DNA of 64,000 bases from Mesostigma viride (GCA_009746045.1 RPFO01000497.1:1178470-1242469); one strand, 5' to 3'. Numbered from the stretch's first letter, positions 35,862 to 47,394 are shown. Notes: generated by a model not told the origin, from the letters alone. Translations and numbers: made by a program.

Positions 35862-37189
35862 CTATCGTCCCCGATTTCGTACGTTCTCGGCCTCGGCCTG
35901 CCCATGGCAGATATCGCTATTTTCGACTCGATATGGCGGCATTCCCTTCGTGAATAGCACGCCTGCGCCCCCCGCCCCAGCATTTGACATCTTCCCCGTA
36001 GCTATGGAAGCCACAACAACACCGGCCTGCCGCCCCAGAAACCCGCTCGATCGCTGCATGGACGACGTTCTTGACGCAGCCAGCAGTTTCGTCGGCACCG
36101 CTCCCGCCGCTCCCAAGAAGCCGCGTACCAAGGAAGTCACTTCCATGGCTACCGAGGCTACCCGGCCCACGCCTGCCAACCCACCGCCTTGATCACCGTC
36201 TGTTTTAACCAGATATACAAGCCTCGGAACCCGCCTGCAACCGCCGGCCGACTTTGCGGCATTTTTCACCATGCCGGTCACCGACGTGCTGCAAATCCTC
36301 AAATTTCGATACGACGCCAACGACATCATGTCCGCCACCCCAAAACCGGCGCAGCTGTGCCTGACGGCCCCGCGGAGTGGCTGAAATGGGAAGACGACCA
36401 TGCAGCTACGCACCTCCTGCCTCTTTACATGCTGCCCTGACTGAACTCTGCAACCCCCTGGCGACCATCGCGGCCGCATCCCGGACACTTTGGCCGACGC
36501 CGACACCCCTGCCGGCGAGGCCGACCCCACTAAGCTGCAGGCGCTCACCTCTGAGCTCAAGTCTGTGCACGCGCGCGGTGCGCTCAAGTCTTTGGCTGCT
36601 AACTCTGCTGCCACCCAAGCCACATACATTGCTGGCGATCATGGCTACCTCCCCCCCCGCAAGCGGGTCAGTGGTCACGTTCGCGGACGCGGCGGGGAAG
36701 AACCTGGATGCCATAGTCGCCCATGCAGGCGGCTAAGTCGGCTGCCACCGCAGTCGCGTCACAGAATGTGGCTCACCTCAGACACCGCAATATCATTCTC
36801 AAGGATCGATTTTGAGAAGGGCAAGCATGACACCGCGCACAAGCACTTACCGAGGCCTCTGCGTTGCGCAAGCATCACCGAATACCCAGAGCAGGCGGCA
36901 GGCTCGCATCCTACGCCTCAGTGCAGGACAAAATAAATGCGATGAAAAGCACTCTTTCCTACGCAGTTCCCTTCCGGCCTCCACTCCATCCCCACCCCAC
37001 CCCCCGCTGCATCCACCCCCATCCCCCATCGCCATTCTCCCCTGGTGGGCCAGCAGGCATCCTTGGCCCTTGCCACCTTCAACGCACCACATTGCTAGCA
37101 GATAGCGGCCATAATAGCTACCGGGTAGAGGAGCTCGTCGCCTTCCGCATTGCCCATCGTGTGTCTATTCTAGGCGTGCAAGAGCATCG
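35862..37189 (+). pseudogene. Family B element, 5' part (ORF1 remnant and start of endonuclease)
   Basis: A plus-strand family B copy. ORF1 remnants in shifting frames include MEATTTPACRPRNPLDRCMD, PTKLQALTSELKSVHARGAL and NVAHLRHRNIILKDRF (35950-36815). From about 36850 the sequence closely follows the copy at 15700, through the proline run and into the endonuclease start (RVEELVAFRIAHRVSILGVQ). It is interrupted at 37190 by the 6.3-kb transposon and resumes at 43512. Confidence 0.75.
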
Positions 37190-37314
37190 GGCTGGTTTTT
37201 TTTAGTATGTTAAAATCTGAACCGTTTATTAAAAATTTATCAAGATGCGACATTTCCCATGCTTTTGGCCACCTAAACCACCTGCCACATGCCCTGGAAC
37301 TGTGCCCTAGTGAT

Positions 37315-37570
37315 GCTCTAATATGCCCCATGCCCCATGGCTCATGCCCCATCATGCCCCATGCCCCATGCCCTTCTACTGCATGGTCGATGCTCCATGC
37401 CACACATGCCACGAACCGCAAGCCAACTGTCAAACATCGTTGCTCCCATTCCCCCATACCCCATGCCCCATGCCCCATGCCCCATGCCCCATGTGCCCAA
37501 AACCAAGCCCCCCATGCCCGGCCATATGGCCTGATTGCTCCATGCTCCATGCCCCATGCACCAATTAAGT
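37315..37570. repeat. CATGCCC-rich low-complexity tract
   Basis: Dozens of copies of CATGCCC or its one-base variants, in short tandem runs, just inside the left end of the 6.3-kb transposon. No coding role is apparent. Confidence 0.8.
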
Positions 37571-37979
37571 GCCCTGGCACATCCCATGCCATATTACAAT
37601 GCGCGTGATTTTCATCAATGATGTGTGTGTGTGCTTCTTGCGCCTACTTGCCTGTGTTATGACCATGCCAATGCAGTTTGAAGTCACAACAACTACTGAT
37701 CAAGGAGCTGCAGTCCAAGTATATTGCATGAGGGACCCAGCACAAGAACCTTTATGATGTCAAGTGCAGCTGGGCACTGTCAAGACGAAATGGCAGCCAG
37801 CTTACATGCTGACTCTCTTGGCCATCACATTTTTCGCAAGCCCAATACCTTGTCATCCTGCTAATAATGTCCAAGGTAGCCACTAAAAGCCAGCCACATT
37901 GGCAAGAAAGTTGTCTCCACCGATAGGTCACTACACCTTGGTCACTGGTCAGCCACTAACAAAAGGATGGCAGCACCTA

Positions 37980-40875
37980 CTATTGCATGTGACACCCGCT
38001 AGGTTGCCCATAGATGCTGCCGTTGAGCTGGTACGGCAACCCGCGCCCCGCGCTGGCATTGCCATGGTACGCCGACAGTGGCAGAGCGCCATGGGACTCA
38101 GTACGGCTGTTAGGTACTAGGAGGCATGCAAAGCGATCCATCGTGTCTGCCAGCCGGTGCATGGCTAGCTGTACACCATGGTCAGCTGCCATGCCTGAAT
38201 GGTTGAGAACACCGCGGTCGCTCATGCTTCTGACTGCTGATGTATCGCCCATGCCGATGCCCAGCAACCCATAGTTTCGCTGCAACTGCGGCTGAACAGG
38301 CTGCAACATCTGCTGCAGGAACTGCTGCTGCTGCTCCCGCGGCTGCTGCTCCACTAGATGCCACATCTGGTGCAAAAACTGCAACCTCGTTTGCGGCTGC
38401 AGCTGCGGTTGTGGCTGCTGTGGCGGAGGCGGTGGCGGCGGGGATGGCACCGGCTGCAAGTGCGGCTGCGACTCCAACATGTCCAACAGCTGCTGCAGGA
38501 TCGGCTGACTTGTTTGCGATGGCTGTGGTGATGGTGGTGGCGGCAGAGGCTGCTGCCGTTGCAGCAGTGGCCACGGCAGTGACGGCAGCGACTGCGGCTG
38601 CTGCGACGGCAGCGACTGCGGCTGGTGCGACGGCAGCGACTGCGGCTGCTGCGACGGCAGCGACTGCGGCTGCTGCCACGACAGCGACTGCGGCTGCTGC
38701 GACTCCTCCCCGCGCTTACGTAGCTGCGCCACCTCTTCCTCCAACTTGCGCCGCTCTTGCTCCAACTTGCGCCGCTCTTCCTCCATCTTGCGCCGCTCTT
38801 CCTCCATCTTGCGCCGCTCTCCAGCTGCATTTCCCAGCTCCTTAGTGTACTGCTGCAGCTTGTTGTCAGATGCGCGCTGCACGCTTTGCCTGGTCGCCAG
38901 TCGCTGTGCTTCCTGGTGTGCAAGCATGGTTTCATCGTCGGTGTCTGTAATCATCATGTCCGCACCATGACCAATCCAATCCTCATCGTCATCCACAGAC
39001 ACCACAGCAACCCTGCCTTTAGCTGCCCTGGATACGCCCTTAGCTTGGCAATTGGATGTTGGTGGAATGTTTTCCTTGTCAGCAGAAGGTGCCACCTTCC
39101 TCTTTTGTCTTGTTGCCGTGCTTGCCGCTGCCTTGGGCGCGGGTGCAGCTTTGGACCCGGCTCCCTTGGATCCCGCTGCCGTGGTTGCCGCTGCCTTGGG
39201 CGCGGCTCCAGCCCTGGTCCGGGTCGCTGCCGTAGGCTCTGCCGTGGGCGCACTCGGTTCGATGACCTTGGTTCGCTGGCTCTCTGTTTCTGTGGCCGGC
39301 ATGGCCGTGATCGCTGGAGTTGGTTGGCCAGGGGTAATGGAGCTCACCGCATGGGCCAAAGCCGCTGTTGCGGTGAGATTGTGCAGTGCGTTGTGGCACT
39401 GCTGGACCGACAAGACTTGGAGCCCACCGGTAACCTTCATGACTGATTTGCTCCCGCGCCTCACGAATGGTGTGCATGGAGGCTCATCAGTGGCGGTGCA
39501 GCGCAGGTAATAGAATTCATGCCAAAGTCGCAGCGTATTCTCGTCACAATGCTGACGCACCCGACTGCATGATCGATTGTCGGGCCCGACCCTGCAGTTT
39601 GTAGGTGCCAGCACGAAACCGGCATTTGGGTGCACAATAACCACGCAGCACGCTTGGTCTGACACGTAGCTGTGTGGGGCGACCACGTCACCCACACTGA
39701 CTTGACAAAATTGTCCAGCAGCATTTGTCCAGGAGACCGTTCCCTGCACAAGTCGCGGTATGGGAAGACAAGCAATGTGCACAATTTACATAAAAACGCA
39801 AGCACTAGTCAGCTACCATTCCCGTTGAATCACAACCAACAAGCAAGCCATAGTCTAGGTGACTGAAGCTAAGTTCAATTGGAGTGCCTTCCTACCAAGA
39901 GAAACAGATTCCCTCGCGGGGGCGTGCAAACTCAGGCATAGCGTATAGGGCGCGTGAAAACGGCAAAGGCAAAGCGGAGCCCGCCGCCTTTGGGCGGGCG
40001 TAGCGGAGCCTTCGCCGTTTTCACGCGCCCTATACGCTATGCCTGAGTTTGCACGCCCCCGCGAGGGAATATAGCCCGCAGCCCTACCGCTTTGCAACCC
40101 CCCACGAGTGAAATTTTATATTTTATAGTGCCAAGCCGTGCAGGGTTTTATATACACACAGTGTAGAGCACTACTGTACACACAGTCTATAGCATTGTCA
40201 ACCAAGCAAATCCAAATACATGTCTGCACAGAAACAGTTTTCCTTCAAACACACCTGGTATAACGAGCCGCCAGGAGCAAACTCGACTGGCGAGGTGCCC
40301 TCACTCTGAGAAACCGAAGGAGTTTCAACAGGAACTCCTACAGTGATAGGAACTCCTTCCGCCGTCGCGTTGCTCAGCGTCGTTTGCAGCACTTCACCGG
40401 ACGGCTGCACATCGCCGTTTGCCAGCCCTGAGATTTCCGGCAAGTGGCTCTGCGGCGTTTCCTGTGTGACCCCAGATGTCGCAGCCGTTACCGGATGCGT
40501 GATTCCTGGTGAGGACCCTGCTCCGAAATCCACCTCTAGCTGCCGTGAGGTGGGGTCGTTGGGACGCAGCCTAAACCTGTTAGCAAAGGCAGCCATGGCA
40601 TCGTCTGGGGCATCTCCTGGTAACTGAGCATCGGGCACCGTGCACTGCACACATTTCCAAACCGTCTGTCCACTGCTGTTAGTACCGGTAGGGTTTGGTG
40701 ACAGCAAAAACGTGCATGCAGCATGCGCCTTTCTCCCACACTTTCCGGAGCATTCACACGTTGCACCCTTGAGAAACTTTGGGTCATTGCCATTTGCTGC
40801 GGCTGCATGGCACTCTGCCATGCCAGCCTCACAGCTAGTAGCATCGTCCAAATTTGCATCGTCGGCAGTAGCCAT
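37980..40875 (-). CDS. Transposon-encoded protein: PHD-like zinc finger, coiled coil, Gln/Pro-rich tail
   Basis: Two exons, 40255-40875 and 37980-39743, join in phase (donor CAG|GTGTGT, acceptor GTGCAG) to 794 residues. I chose the ATG at 40875 (MATADD). Residues 42-78 carry C-x3-C-x4-H-x2-C and, after about 20 residues, W-x-C-x2-C. This is the second half of a PHD finger; the first cysteine pair (15 and 22, or 40) is irregular. A middle segment (VSWTNAAGQFCQVSVGDVV) is unrecognised. An Ala/Thr/Lys-rich linker contains acidic DDDEDW. A charged coiled coil of repeated ERRKMEE and ERRKLEE follows, then tandem QQPQSLPS repeats and long Gln/Pro runs. PHD fingers often bind histone tails, so chromatin targeting of the element is a reasonable guess. 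No transposase motif is visible. Confidence 0.65.
39908..40070. repeat. 163-bp foldback element in the transposon gene intron
   Basis: Two perfect 57-bp inverted arms (39908-39964 and 40014-40070) surround a 49-base GC-rich centre that is itself partly self-complementary. Left arm begins ATTCCCTCGCGGGGGCGTGC. It sits wholly inside the intron 39744-40254, and the RNA would form a very stable hairpin. It may be a tiny nested MITE; no clear flanking duplication is seen. Confidence 0.9.
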
Positions 40876-40963
40876 CCCCGGTTGATGCGCTTTGCTACTT
40901 GCGGGCACAAGGTTTTACGGGTGAACTCCCGCGCTCACAGCCTCCGTTGAGCAAACCTGTTTC

Positions 40964-41468
40964 AATTGCCAACCGAGATGTCAAGTTGTCAAACGAGATG
41001 TCAAGTTGACAACCGAAGTGCCTCCTGAACTGTCAACTAAAAGTCTAAAGCCGCAATCGACAGTACTACAAGTTGACAGTTCAGAAGGTAGGTCGGTTTT
41101 GCGCAATTGCCTACCTTCTGAACTGTCAACTAAAAGTCTAAAGCCGCAATCGACAGTACTACAAGTTGACAGTTCAGAAGGTAGGTCGGTTTTGCGCAAT
41201 TGCCTACCTTCTGAACTGTCAACTAAAAGTCTAAAGCCGCAATCGATTTAGACTGTTAGTTGACAGTTCAGAAGGTAGGCCGGTTTTGCGCAATTGCCTA
41301 CCTTCTGAACTGTCAACTAAAAGTCTAAAGCCGCAATCGACAGTACTACAAGTTGACAGTTCAGAAGGTAGGCCGGTTTTGCGCAATTGCCTAGTTGACA
41401 GTTCAGGAGGCACTTCGGTTGTCAACTTGACATCTCGTTTGACAACTTGACATCTCGGTTGGCAATTG
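40964..41468. repeat. Palindromic tandem array between the two transposon genes
   Basis: Outer arms about 75 bp long, containing GAGATGTCAAGTTG and its reverse complement, enclose four units of about 93 bp. Each unit begins GAACTGTCAACTAAAAGTC, contains GCCGCAATCGACAGTACTAC and ends with an inverted copy of its own start (GTTGACAGTTC), followed by the near-palindrome GCGCAATTGC. The whole block is symmetrical about its middle and lies between the divergent genes, so it is a candidate shared promoter or protein-binding array. Confidence 0.9.
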
Positions 41469-41825
41469 ACCATCTCGTAATTTGGTGCCTGCAAGTCGGT
41501 GAACAACCTGTCAGCTCGCCGACCAACTCGACTTCCCGCCTAACTCAGGTGCTTCCCCGCGTATTATGCATGACACTTCACTGCCAGGTTGGCTTTGTCC
41601 CACGCCAACCTGCGTACTTCCGCGGCAACTGCATTTTGCCACTGTCGACTAACTGCTTGTGAATGTGTTACGAGGTAGTAATGCATTACGAGGATGAACT
41701 GATGTAAATGTGTGGAAATTAGGTCAGTCTTCTGTAGGAGTTGTGCATTGACTACTAGTTTCTCTATCAGTCTGTCATGTGGACAGGTCCACGTTCAGTT
41801 GACAGCTGCGCACCATGCGTTGAAA

Positions 41826-42508
41826 ATGGCGTCTTCTTGTTCGAGGTCAGCCACCCCCGGCGGCAGGACAGCAGCCTTTGTCGACAGGGATGGTAGCGTG
41901 TGCGTCACCAATGTTGGCTCCCTCGGCACGGATTCTAACCAGCCGGGGGCAGCTGGCTGCCTTGGTAGCGAACGCAGGCAAGCAGGGAGAAAGAGCATCG
42001 CCACGGTGCGGTCGGAGAAACTGGTGGACAGCGTCATCGTCGCTGACATGAGCCTTATTCGCACATGCTGCCAAAAGGATTGCATGGGACCAGTCGGCAC
42101 CTCAGTCCGGGATTTCCGAGTCTGGTGTGCAGCCAGAGAAAAGTACCTTGGCTTGCAAAAGCAGGAGGAGCGCAGCCAATTCGTGGGCAGGGCTCGGCTG
42201 GGCAGACTGCAGGGGCTGAGCCTGATGTGGTCGAGGAGGATGCATCCGCACATGCGGAGCCTTCTACGCGAGGCGGTAGGGGCGTGCAGACTCGTGGGAG
42301 GCGCGGGCAGCCGCCAGCGCACCCGGCAGCTGGCACAAGTCGTGCGGCACCCCTCGGAGGAGGGAGGAAGCAGTTGAGGCGGGCGGCAACTGCCACGCGT
42401 CACTCCTACAATGCTGCAGATTTGGAGGACAGTGACTTGGGCGAGGAGGATGTGGAGGAGGCCAGCCAGCCCAGCGACGAGGAGAACGACAGCATGGATG
42501 ATGACTGA
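41826..42508 (+). CDS. Transposon-encoded Cys/basic protein, probably frameshifted
   Basis: The first frame opens at MASSCSRSATPGG (41826) and reads RTCCQKDCMGPVGTSVRDFR then EKYLGLQKQEERSQFV. The cysteine cluster followed by a helix with Arg and Glu resembles the short N-terminal module before the catalytic domain in several algal and animal transposases. After about 42190 the better coding frame is shifted: AEPDVVEEDASAHAEP, GVQTRGRRGQPP and an acidic C-terminus ending DEENDSMDDD at 42508. The first frame runs on to a stop at 42377 with poorer composition. No plausible intron joins the two, so either a frameshift has occurred or the model is incomplete. A catalytic domain is absent. Confidence 0.45.
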
Positions 42509-42761
42509 ATACATTGTCTTGCCTTGTGTGGCACGGGTGGTGTGGGCGGCATGGGCCAGCCGGGAGTGTAGGGTGGTCGAGATGCTTAATTGCATGGCGT
42601 GTATTATGCTTGGTGTGTGGCATGCCGTGACATGACGGGATGACATTACGGCATGGGTGGGCTGCTCGGTGGCCATTGTGGTCTGTCTTACAATAGCACT
42701 AGTGGCACCCGCTGGCTTCGCCCAGCCCAAAACAGGGTCCCTTTTTGTGGCAGTACTTCGC

Positions 42762-42955
42762 CCCGCTGCCCGCTGCCCGCAGCCCGCTGCCCGCTGCGCG
42801 CTGCCCGCTGCGCGCTGCCCGCTGCATGCCCGCTGCCCGCTGCGCGCTGCCCGCTGCCCGCTGCCCGCTGCCCGCTGCGCGCTGCCCGCTGCCCGCTGCC
42901 CGCTGCCCGCTGCCCGCTGCCCGCTGCCCGCAGCCCGCTGCCCGCTGCCAAGATG
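42762..42955. repeat. (CCCGCTG)n microsatellite
   Basis: About 27 copies of a 7-bp unit, CCCGCTG, with scattered GCGCTG and GCAGC variants, near the right end of the 6.3-kb transposon. Confidence 0.93.
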
Positions 42956-43511
42956 ACCATATTTAATGCTGGTGAATGCAATTGGTGGTCACCTTCCGCG
43001 GAGCCGCGATCTTGCTATCAGGCTACTATGGCACTAGTTAACAATTATGGTAGCAAGCACGCAATTGAAGCCAGCCTGTCAATGAAGTGTTACTGTTCCA
43101 CATGTTGATCATCAAGACGCCTCATACCTGTGCCATGGTGTCAGTTACATGATTGCTTTTATACCATATTGGAGTCATGAATAGTGCATTACATAAGAAC
43201 TGGCTCCAAGTGCGGCACTGGTCCTCAAATCAAGCATTATTTGAGCAGCAAATCAGAAGTTGCAGCTCGCCCACATTTGACGCTACCCGAGCCGAGATGT
43301 AAAACCTGGACGGCAAGTGTATGTGGTGTTGAATGGGGCAATCCATGTGTGGTAAGCATGGGGAACAATCACACATTAATCCCTTGTTCCTTCTCACATA
43401 GTTAGCGTAACAGTTTATGACGAAACAACAAGAAATAAAGCGGAAATAAAGATTCAAGGGTTTATTAAAAATATAAACCCTGGATTTTAACATACTAAAA
43501 AAAACCAGCCC

Positions 43512-44738
43512 ATCGCCGCTCGGTGCCACTTGGCATGGTGAGCACTGATCGCCTGGCGGGTGGCCAGCGCATGGTGGTTTTACTTTGCTGGTAGTGGCAC
43601 AACAGGCCAAGGTGACATGTTGGTCTTTTGTGTTCGCCGCTGGCAGTTGCCAGCGCCTCAGCACGCTGAAGTTTCTAACCCCACGCCTTATGGTAGCACA
43701 TTTCACCTCCGTCGAGGGGCGGTCTAAACACCACCTCACGGTGGGGGTGGGCTACGCACCCCATAGTGGTCTACCTGAGTTGGAACGCCAGAAGTTCCTC
43801 GAGGACTTGCATAGCCTTGAGGGGGCCACCCCGGCCCGCCACTTTTTGGTTATGCTGCTCGACGCCAATGCCACGCTCCCCGTGGGCACTGCTGGCAGTC
43901 GCTTTGCGCCTGCTAACACGGCTGCTATATAACGACAACACTTCCCTGTTTTCTGCCTTAAAGGCCTTAAATTCGCAGAAAAAATTTTGCGGGATAGCGG
44001 GATGGTTGCGGTCAATTGCCACTTCCAACGTCCCTCACAGGACTCGGTCACTTTTCGTGGCCCTAACGGCCGTCAGGCCTGTCTGGAGTATACGTGGTTG
44101 TACGGCAGCCCCGGTGCACCTCGGTTCTGGACCCCCGAGTGTTTGACACGCCCACGGTGTGCTCTGACCACCGGTTGGTGCGCGCGACCATTCGGCTCCG
44201 GTTCCACGTCCCCGAGCGCCGCGCCCCAGTGGCCCGCCCTGACTGGTCTGCCCTACGCCCGGTCCGGGGCTGATCCTGAGGACTGGATGGACGCCGAGCA
44301 CGCGCGAAACCGACGCCGATTGGAGTACCTGTCGGCCCTGGACGCCCGGGCGGACGTCGACGAGCTGGACCAGGGTGCTCCCAACGCCGCCATTTTTGCG
44401 GGCTTTGCGGCCCGTGCCCCGTTGTTGGTGGCCCGGCACCTGCCGGTCATGCCCCGCCGCCGCCCCGGCCCGCTCTAGCTACCGCCAGGCCCCCGCGGTC
44501 TTCACTGGCCGCCCGGCACCGCCTCAAGCGTAACCGGGACCCGCTGCAAAAACCGGTGCGCTCAAGGCCGCCCTTGTGGAGGCCTACGAGCACGCTCAGG
44601 ACGCAGAGGCGGCCCAGTGCATCGCAGATGCCAAGGCCTGCTGCAAGCTCGCAACCACTGAGGCCGGCAAGTACATGTGGCACCACCTCGACCGGCTAGC
44701 TCGGCGGCAGGCGGCAGCGCACCCCGGTGGAGCACACG
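43512..44738 (+). pseudogene. Family B element, endonuclease and RT entry, continued
   Basis: The family B copy cut at 37190 resumes here. It shows VAHFTSVEGRSKHHLTVGVG, YAPHSGLPELERQKFLEDL and LLDANATLPVG (43690-43885), then the linker to the RT (AEHARNRRRLEYLSALDA, HAQDAEAAQCIADAKA, MWHHLDRLARRQA). Similarity to the copy at 17236 ends at 44738. Frameshifts are frequent and the RT is missing. Confidence 0.8.
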
Positions 44739-45899
44739 GGCCCCTGTCACTGACCACCCCACACCCCACATGCGCGACAGCGCCGATCGACCCATACCAC
44801 CCGGCCGGCACACCGAAGACTGAACTGAACACCTTGACGGGGTGGGGGGAGCACTCCCCCCCCCACCCCCCCACCCCCCCACCCCACCGACACCCACACC
44901 CACACTACACCTTCACCCGCATCTACTGAGTACCTGTTGCCGTTCACATCCACCCCTATTGACCCCTCCCCCACAACCCCCCCACTCCACCCCACCCAAC
45001 CCTCAACCGCCGGCCACCGACCACAATGAACCCTTGTAGTCAACCCCTACTAACTTGACAACAGCGGCCGGCAAGCCCCCACGGCCGGCCCGGCGGGCAC
45101 CCGGCCTGTCCACCAACTCTCCCATCAACCCGGTGTCTACATGTGACATACCCCGCCGTGCACCCGCAAACCGCCCAAAACCCCATGACCTTGACCCCAC
45201 CCAACCCTCCCGGCACGCAGGTGCGCCCGGCCCGGCTACTGGCGATGATCGGGCACGAGCGTGTTGCGTGCCCGACCCTTGGAACGGGCGCAACAATGGA
45301 ATAAATTATGTATTTTGGCTTGTTGTCATAGTCCGTAGGACTTTGGGACTCATTTCGGGACTTAATTTGGGAATTGTCCCTTGGTAAGGACTTTTGTATG
45401 GAACTATGATAGTTTGTGTGATTCGGACTAGTTATTATTTTGGGCCTAGGTTGATGTATGAGATCGGCTTCTAGGGGCCGGCGCAGTCGCGCCGCGCTGC
45501 GTACTTTAAAGCCGGTTAAGATCTTGTATTCATGCGTGGATTCTGTAGGTGAGGGTCGATGTCGACCCGAGGATCTTGTGTGGACTGCATGTTTCGGAGT
45601 TCTCTGGAAGGTCGGCGCCATGTCGGCGCCTCTTGCCAGCTTGGTGGCAGACCTAGGTGAAATTGGTCCGAGGACGAGAGTCTCGTCCTCTTGGTTCGGC
45701 ATGAAATGAGTGTGTTATCACCTGTCTGAACCTGGGGCATAATTCCAACTGCATTTGGTAGCTCTATCCTAAATGTAGGTTGTGTAGATTAATGCAATAT
45801 TAATCACCGCGAGCCGTAACAGGCCTAAAGCCACGCCTGTTCCGTTAATCCCACTCCCAAAGAGTGGTCGTGGTTAGCCAAGAAACCGGGAATAACCTA
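44739..45899. other. No gene recognised; C/G-rich low complexity then unique sequence
   Basis: 44855-45010 is dominated by C runs and CACCC motifs. 45300-45890 shows local inverted pieces such as GGCGCCATGTCGGCGCC and TCGATGTCGACCCGA, and an AT-rich end. No open frame looks like a known protein. Confidence 0.5.
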
Positions 45900-46943
45900 C
45901 AGTCATTCCCGCGTTAAGTTGCGTTTCTTAAGGTTGCGTTCCCGCGTTAAGTTGCGGCGCCGAAGTTTGGGGGGCGACCGCAACTTAAGCATGGAGGCCA
46001 TCGCAACTTAACGCGGTAATGACTCAATTTGTAGGTGTCAGGCCATTTTTGGCCGCGCAGGAGGCCATTTTCAGTTTTGCCAAGTCCGGACCCGCTACGT
46101 GATTTTAGGCGGCAAAATACGCAAGCCAGCCCCGCTGGCGCGCAAATTTCCCTGCCTGCTGGCTTAGGTGAAAAGCGTGAATGCAACCTTACAAATTCAG
46201 TTTTGCAGCCTGCGGGCTGCGGTACATAAGAATCCAAGACCATTAAATTAAATTAAATTAAATTATAACATGCCTCCGTTGGGAGATCATGTCTTAGCCG
46301 GCACATATTCCATGATGGGCCGGGTGGGTGGAGTGGAGGAAGCCGCGTAATTGAACTAACCTAACTCTAAGCTATCTAGTCTAGAAAAGCCTAACTACAC
46401 TACTCATCAAAACGCCACGACCATGCAGGGTCTGTAATTGAGACATCTTGATGGAAATTACCACCATAGTCATGCCGGCGAATGCACCACAGAAGGGCAA
46501 AGACAAGGTTGCGTTATTATTGTTTACATGCAGGCCTTTGACAGTAAATGAAGCTAGTTCCCTCACGACTGTTCCCATGTTTTGTCACATTCAAACGTGA
46601 AGCCGGCTGGCAATTAAAGTAGTAACCCGCCAATAAGAGAGCCGAAGTCAGAGGGTTAAAACACACCGGCATTTGTGGTATAAAACGCAGGCACTGCGTG
46701 GCTGCCCACGGCGTGTTTTGCAGCCCGCCTTTGTCCAAAATATCTGGCCTGGAAAATGGACTTTGGCCGGCTTTAACGGTGCAGCTGGATCGGGCTTGAC
46801 GAGAGCTGTCGAATGCCGTATAGATGTCCGTCAGAGGAGGAGGTGGTGGGCTGTAGCCTAATTCTACCGTTAAGTTGCGTTCCCGCGTTAAGTTGCGGCG
46901 CCAAGTTTCAGGGGGCGATAGCAACTTAACGCGGGAATGACTG
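45900..46943. mobile_element. TA-flanked non-autonomous element, Tc1/mariner-pogo type
   Basis: The element is bounded by TA dinucleotides (45898-45899 and 46944-46945) and inverted ends starting CAGTCATTCCCGCGTTAAGT. TA duplication and a CAGT start are typical of Tc1/mariner and pogo elements. Both ends repeat the motif CCCGCGTTAAGTTGCG again within the first 125 bases, so each end is itself a small palindromic cassette. The centre holds a family B retroelement 3' end. No transposase is present. Confidence 0.75.
46236..46426 (-). mobile_element. Family B 3'-end fragment inside the TA element
   Basis: In minus orientation: tail of (TTTAA)-type repeats at 46236-46260, hairpin CTCCCAACGGAG at about 46275, and 3' region to ACTACTCATCAAAACGCC. 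It is severely 5'-truncated. Confidence 0.85.
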
Positions 46944-47394
46944 TACCTTAACAATAGGATCTTTCGCACGACCCGGATGGGTTCGTTACAGAACGTCCGC
47001 GCGCCGCATCGCCGCCCAGGCGGACTTCAGCCTCAGCATCCGACCCAATGTCTCACCATGGATACGTGGTGGACTACATATCGTCGGCTCCGCCCACCAA
47101 GCTGAGTACAGTACCAATGCGGGTGTCCCCGATGAGGAAACCGTCCATGCTCCGCCTAGTACCTAGTTGGCGTCTCCCACAATCTGGCTCTTGACAACTC
47201 GGCGGAACATCGTTTGCTAGGACGCACCAAGCTGATGTACCAACGCGGGTGTATCCGATGATGCAACCGTACATGTCCCCGCTGAGTATCTTTGTTTCTT
47301 GTACGATGTGTGATGGCATGCTGTTCACCAGTGTCTTGGCCCTCGGCCGTTTCCAAATCTCTGCTGCCCATGTGCGGCGTGGGCAACAACAACA
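46944..47394. other. No gene recognised
   Basis: Unique sequence with no convincing open frame. Two related stretches occur at about 47095-47150 and 47219-47275 (each with AAGCTGA.TAC and GCGGGTGT.TCCGATGA), a diverged tandem duplication of about 125 bp. Confidence 0.5.

Larger units (their letters stand above)
37190..43511. mobile_element. 6.3-kb DNA transposon with two divergent genes
   Basis: The two ends are inverted copies about 29 bp long that begin GGGCTGGTTTTTTTTAGTAT. The element interrupts the family B endonuclease at a site that is intact in the copy at 16035. A 3-bp duplication (ATC at 37187-37189 and 43512-43514) flanks it, or a 5-bp one (CATCG) if the element is one base shorter at each end. 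Inside are a two-exon gene on the minus strand (37980-40875), a plus-strand gene (41826-42508) and a 0.5-kb palindromic array between them. End sequence and 3-bp duplication recall PIF/Harbinger elements, but no DDE transposase core was recognised, so the superfamily is open. Confidence 0.85.

Noticed and set aside
38240-38845. Ala/Thr-rich plus-strand open frame
   Set aside because: It is the antisense shadow of the Gln/Pro-rich tail of the minus-strand transposon gene.
39908-40070. Intrinsic transcription terminator
   Set aside because: The hairpin lies inside a spliced intron of a eukaryotic gene and is far larger than a bacterial terminator, with no T run following.
41006-41251. Short repetitive open frames (EGRSVLRN type)
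   Set aside because: They arise from the 93-bp palindromic array, and similar frames occur on both strands.
42657-43108. Open frames with Pro-Ala-Ala-Arg-Cys repeats
   Set aside because: They come from the CCCGCTG microsatellite.
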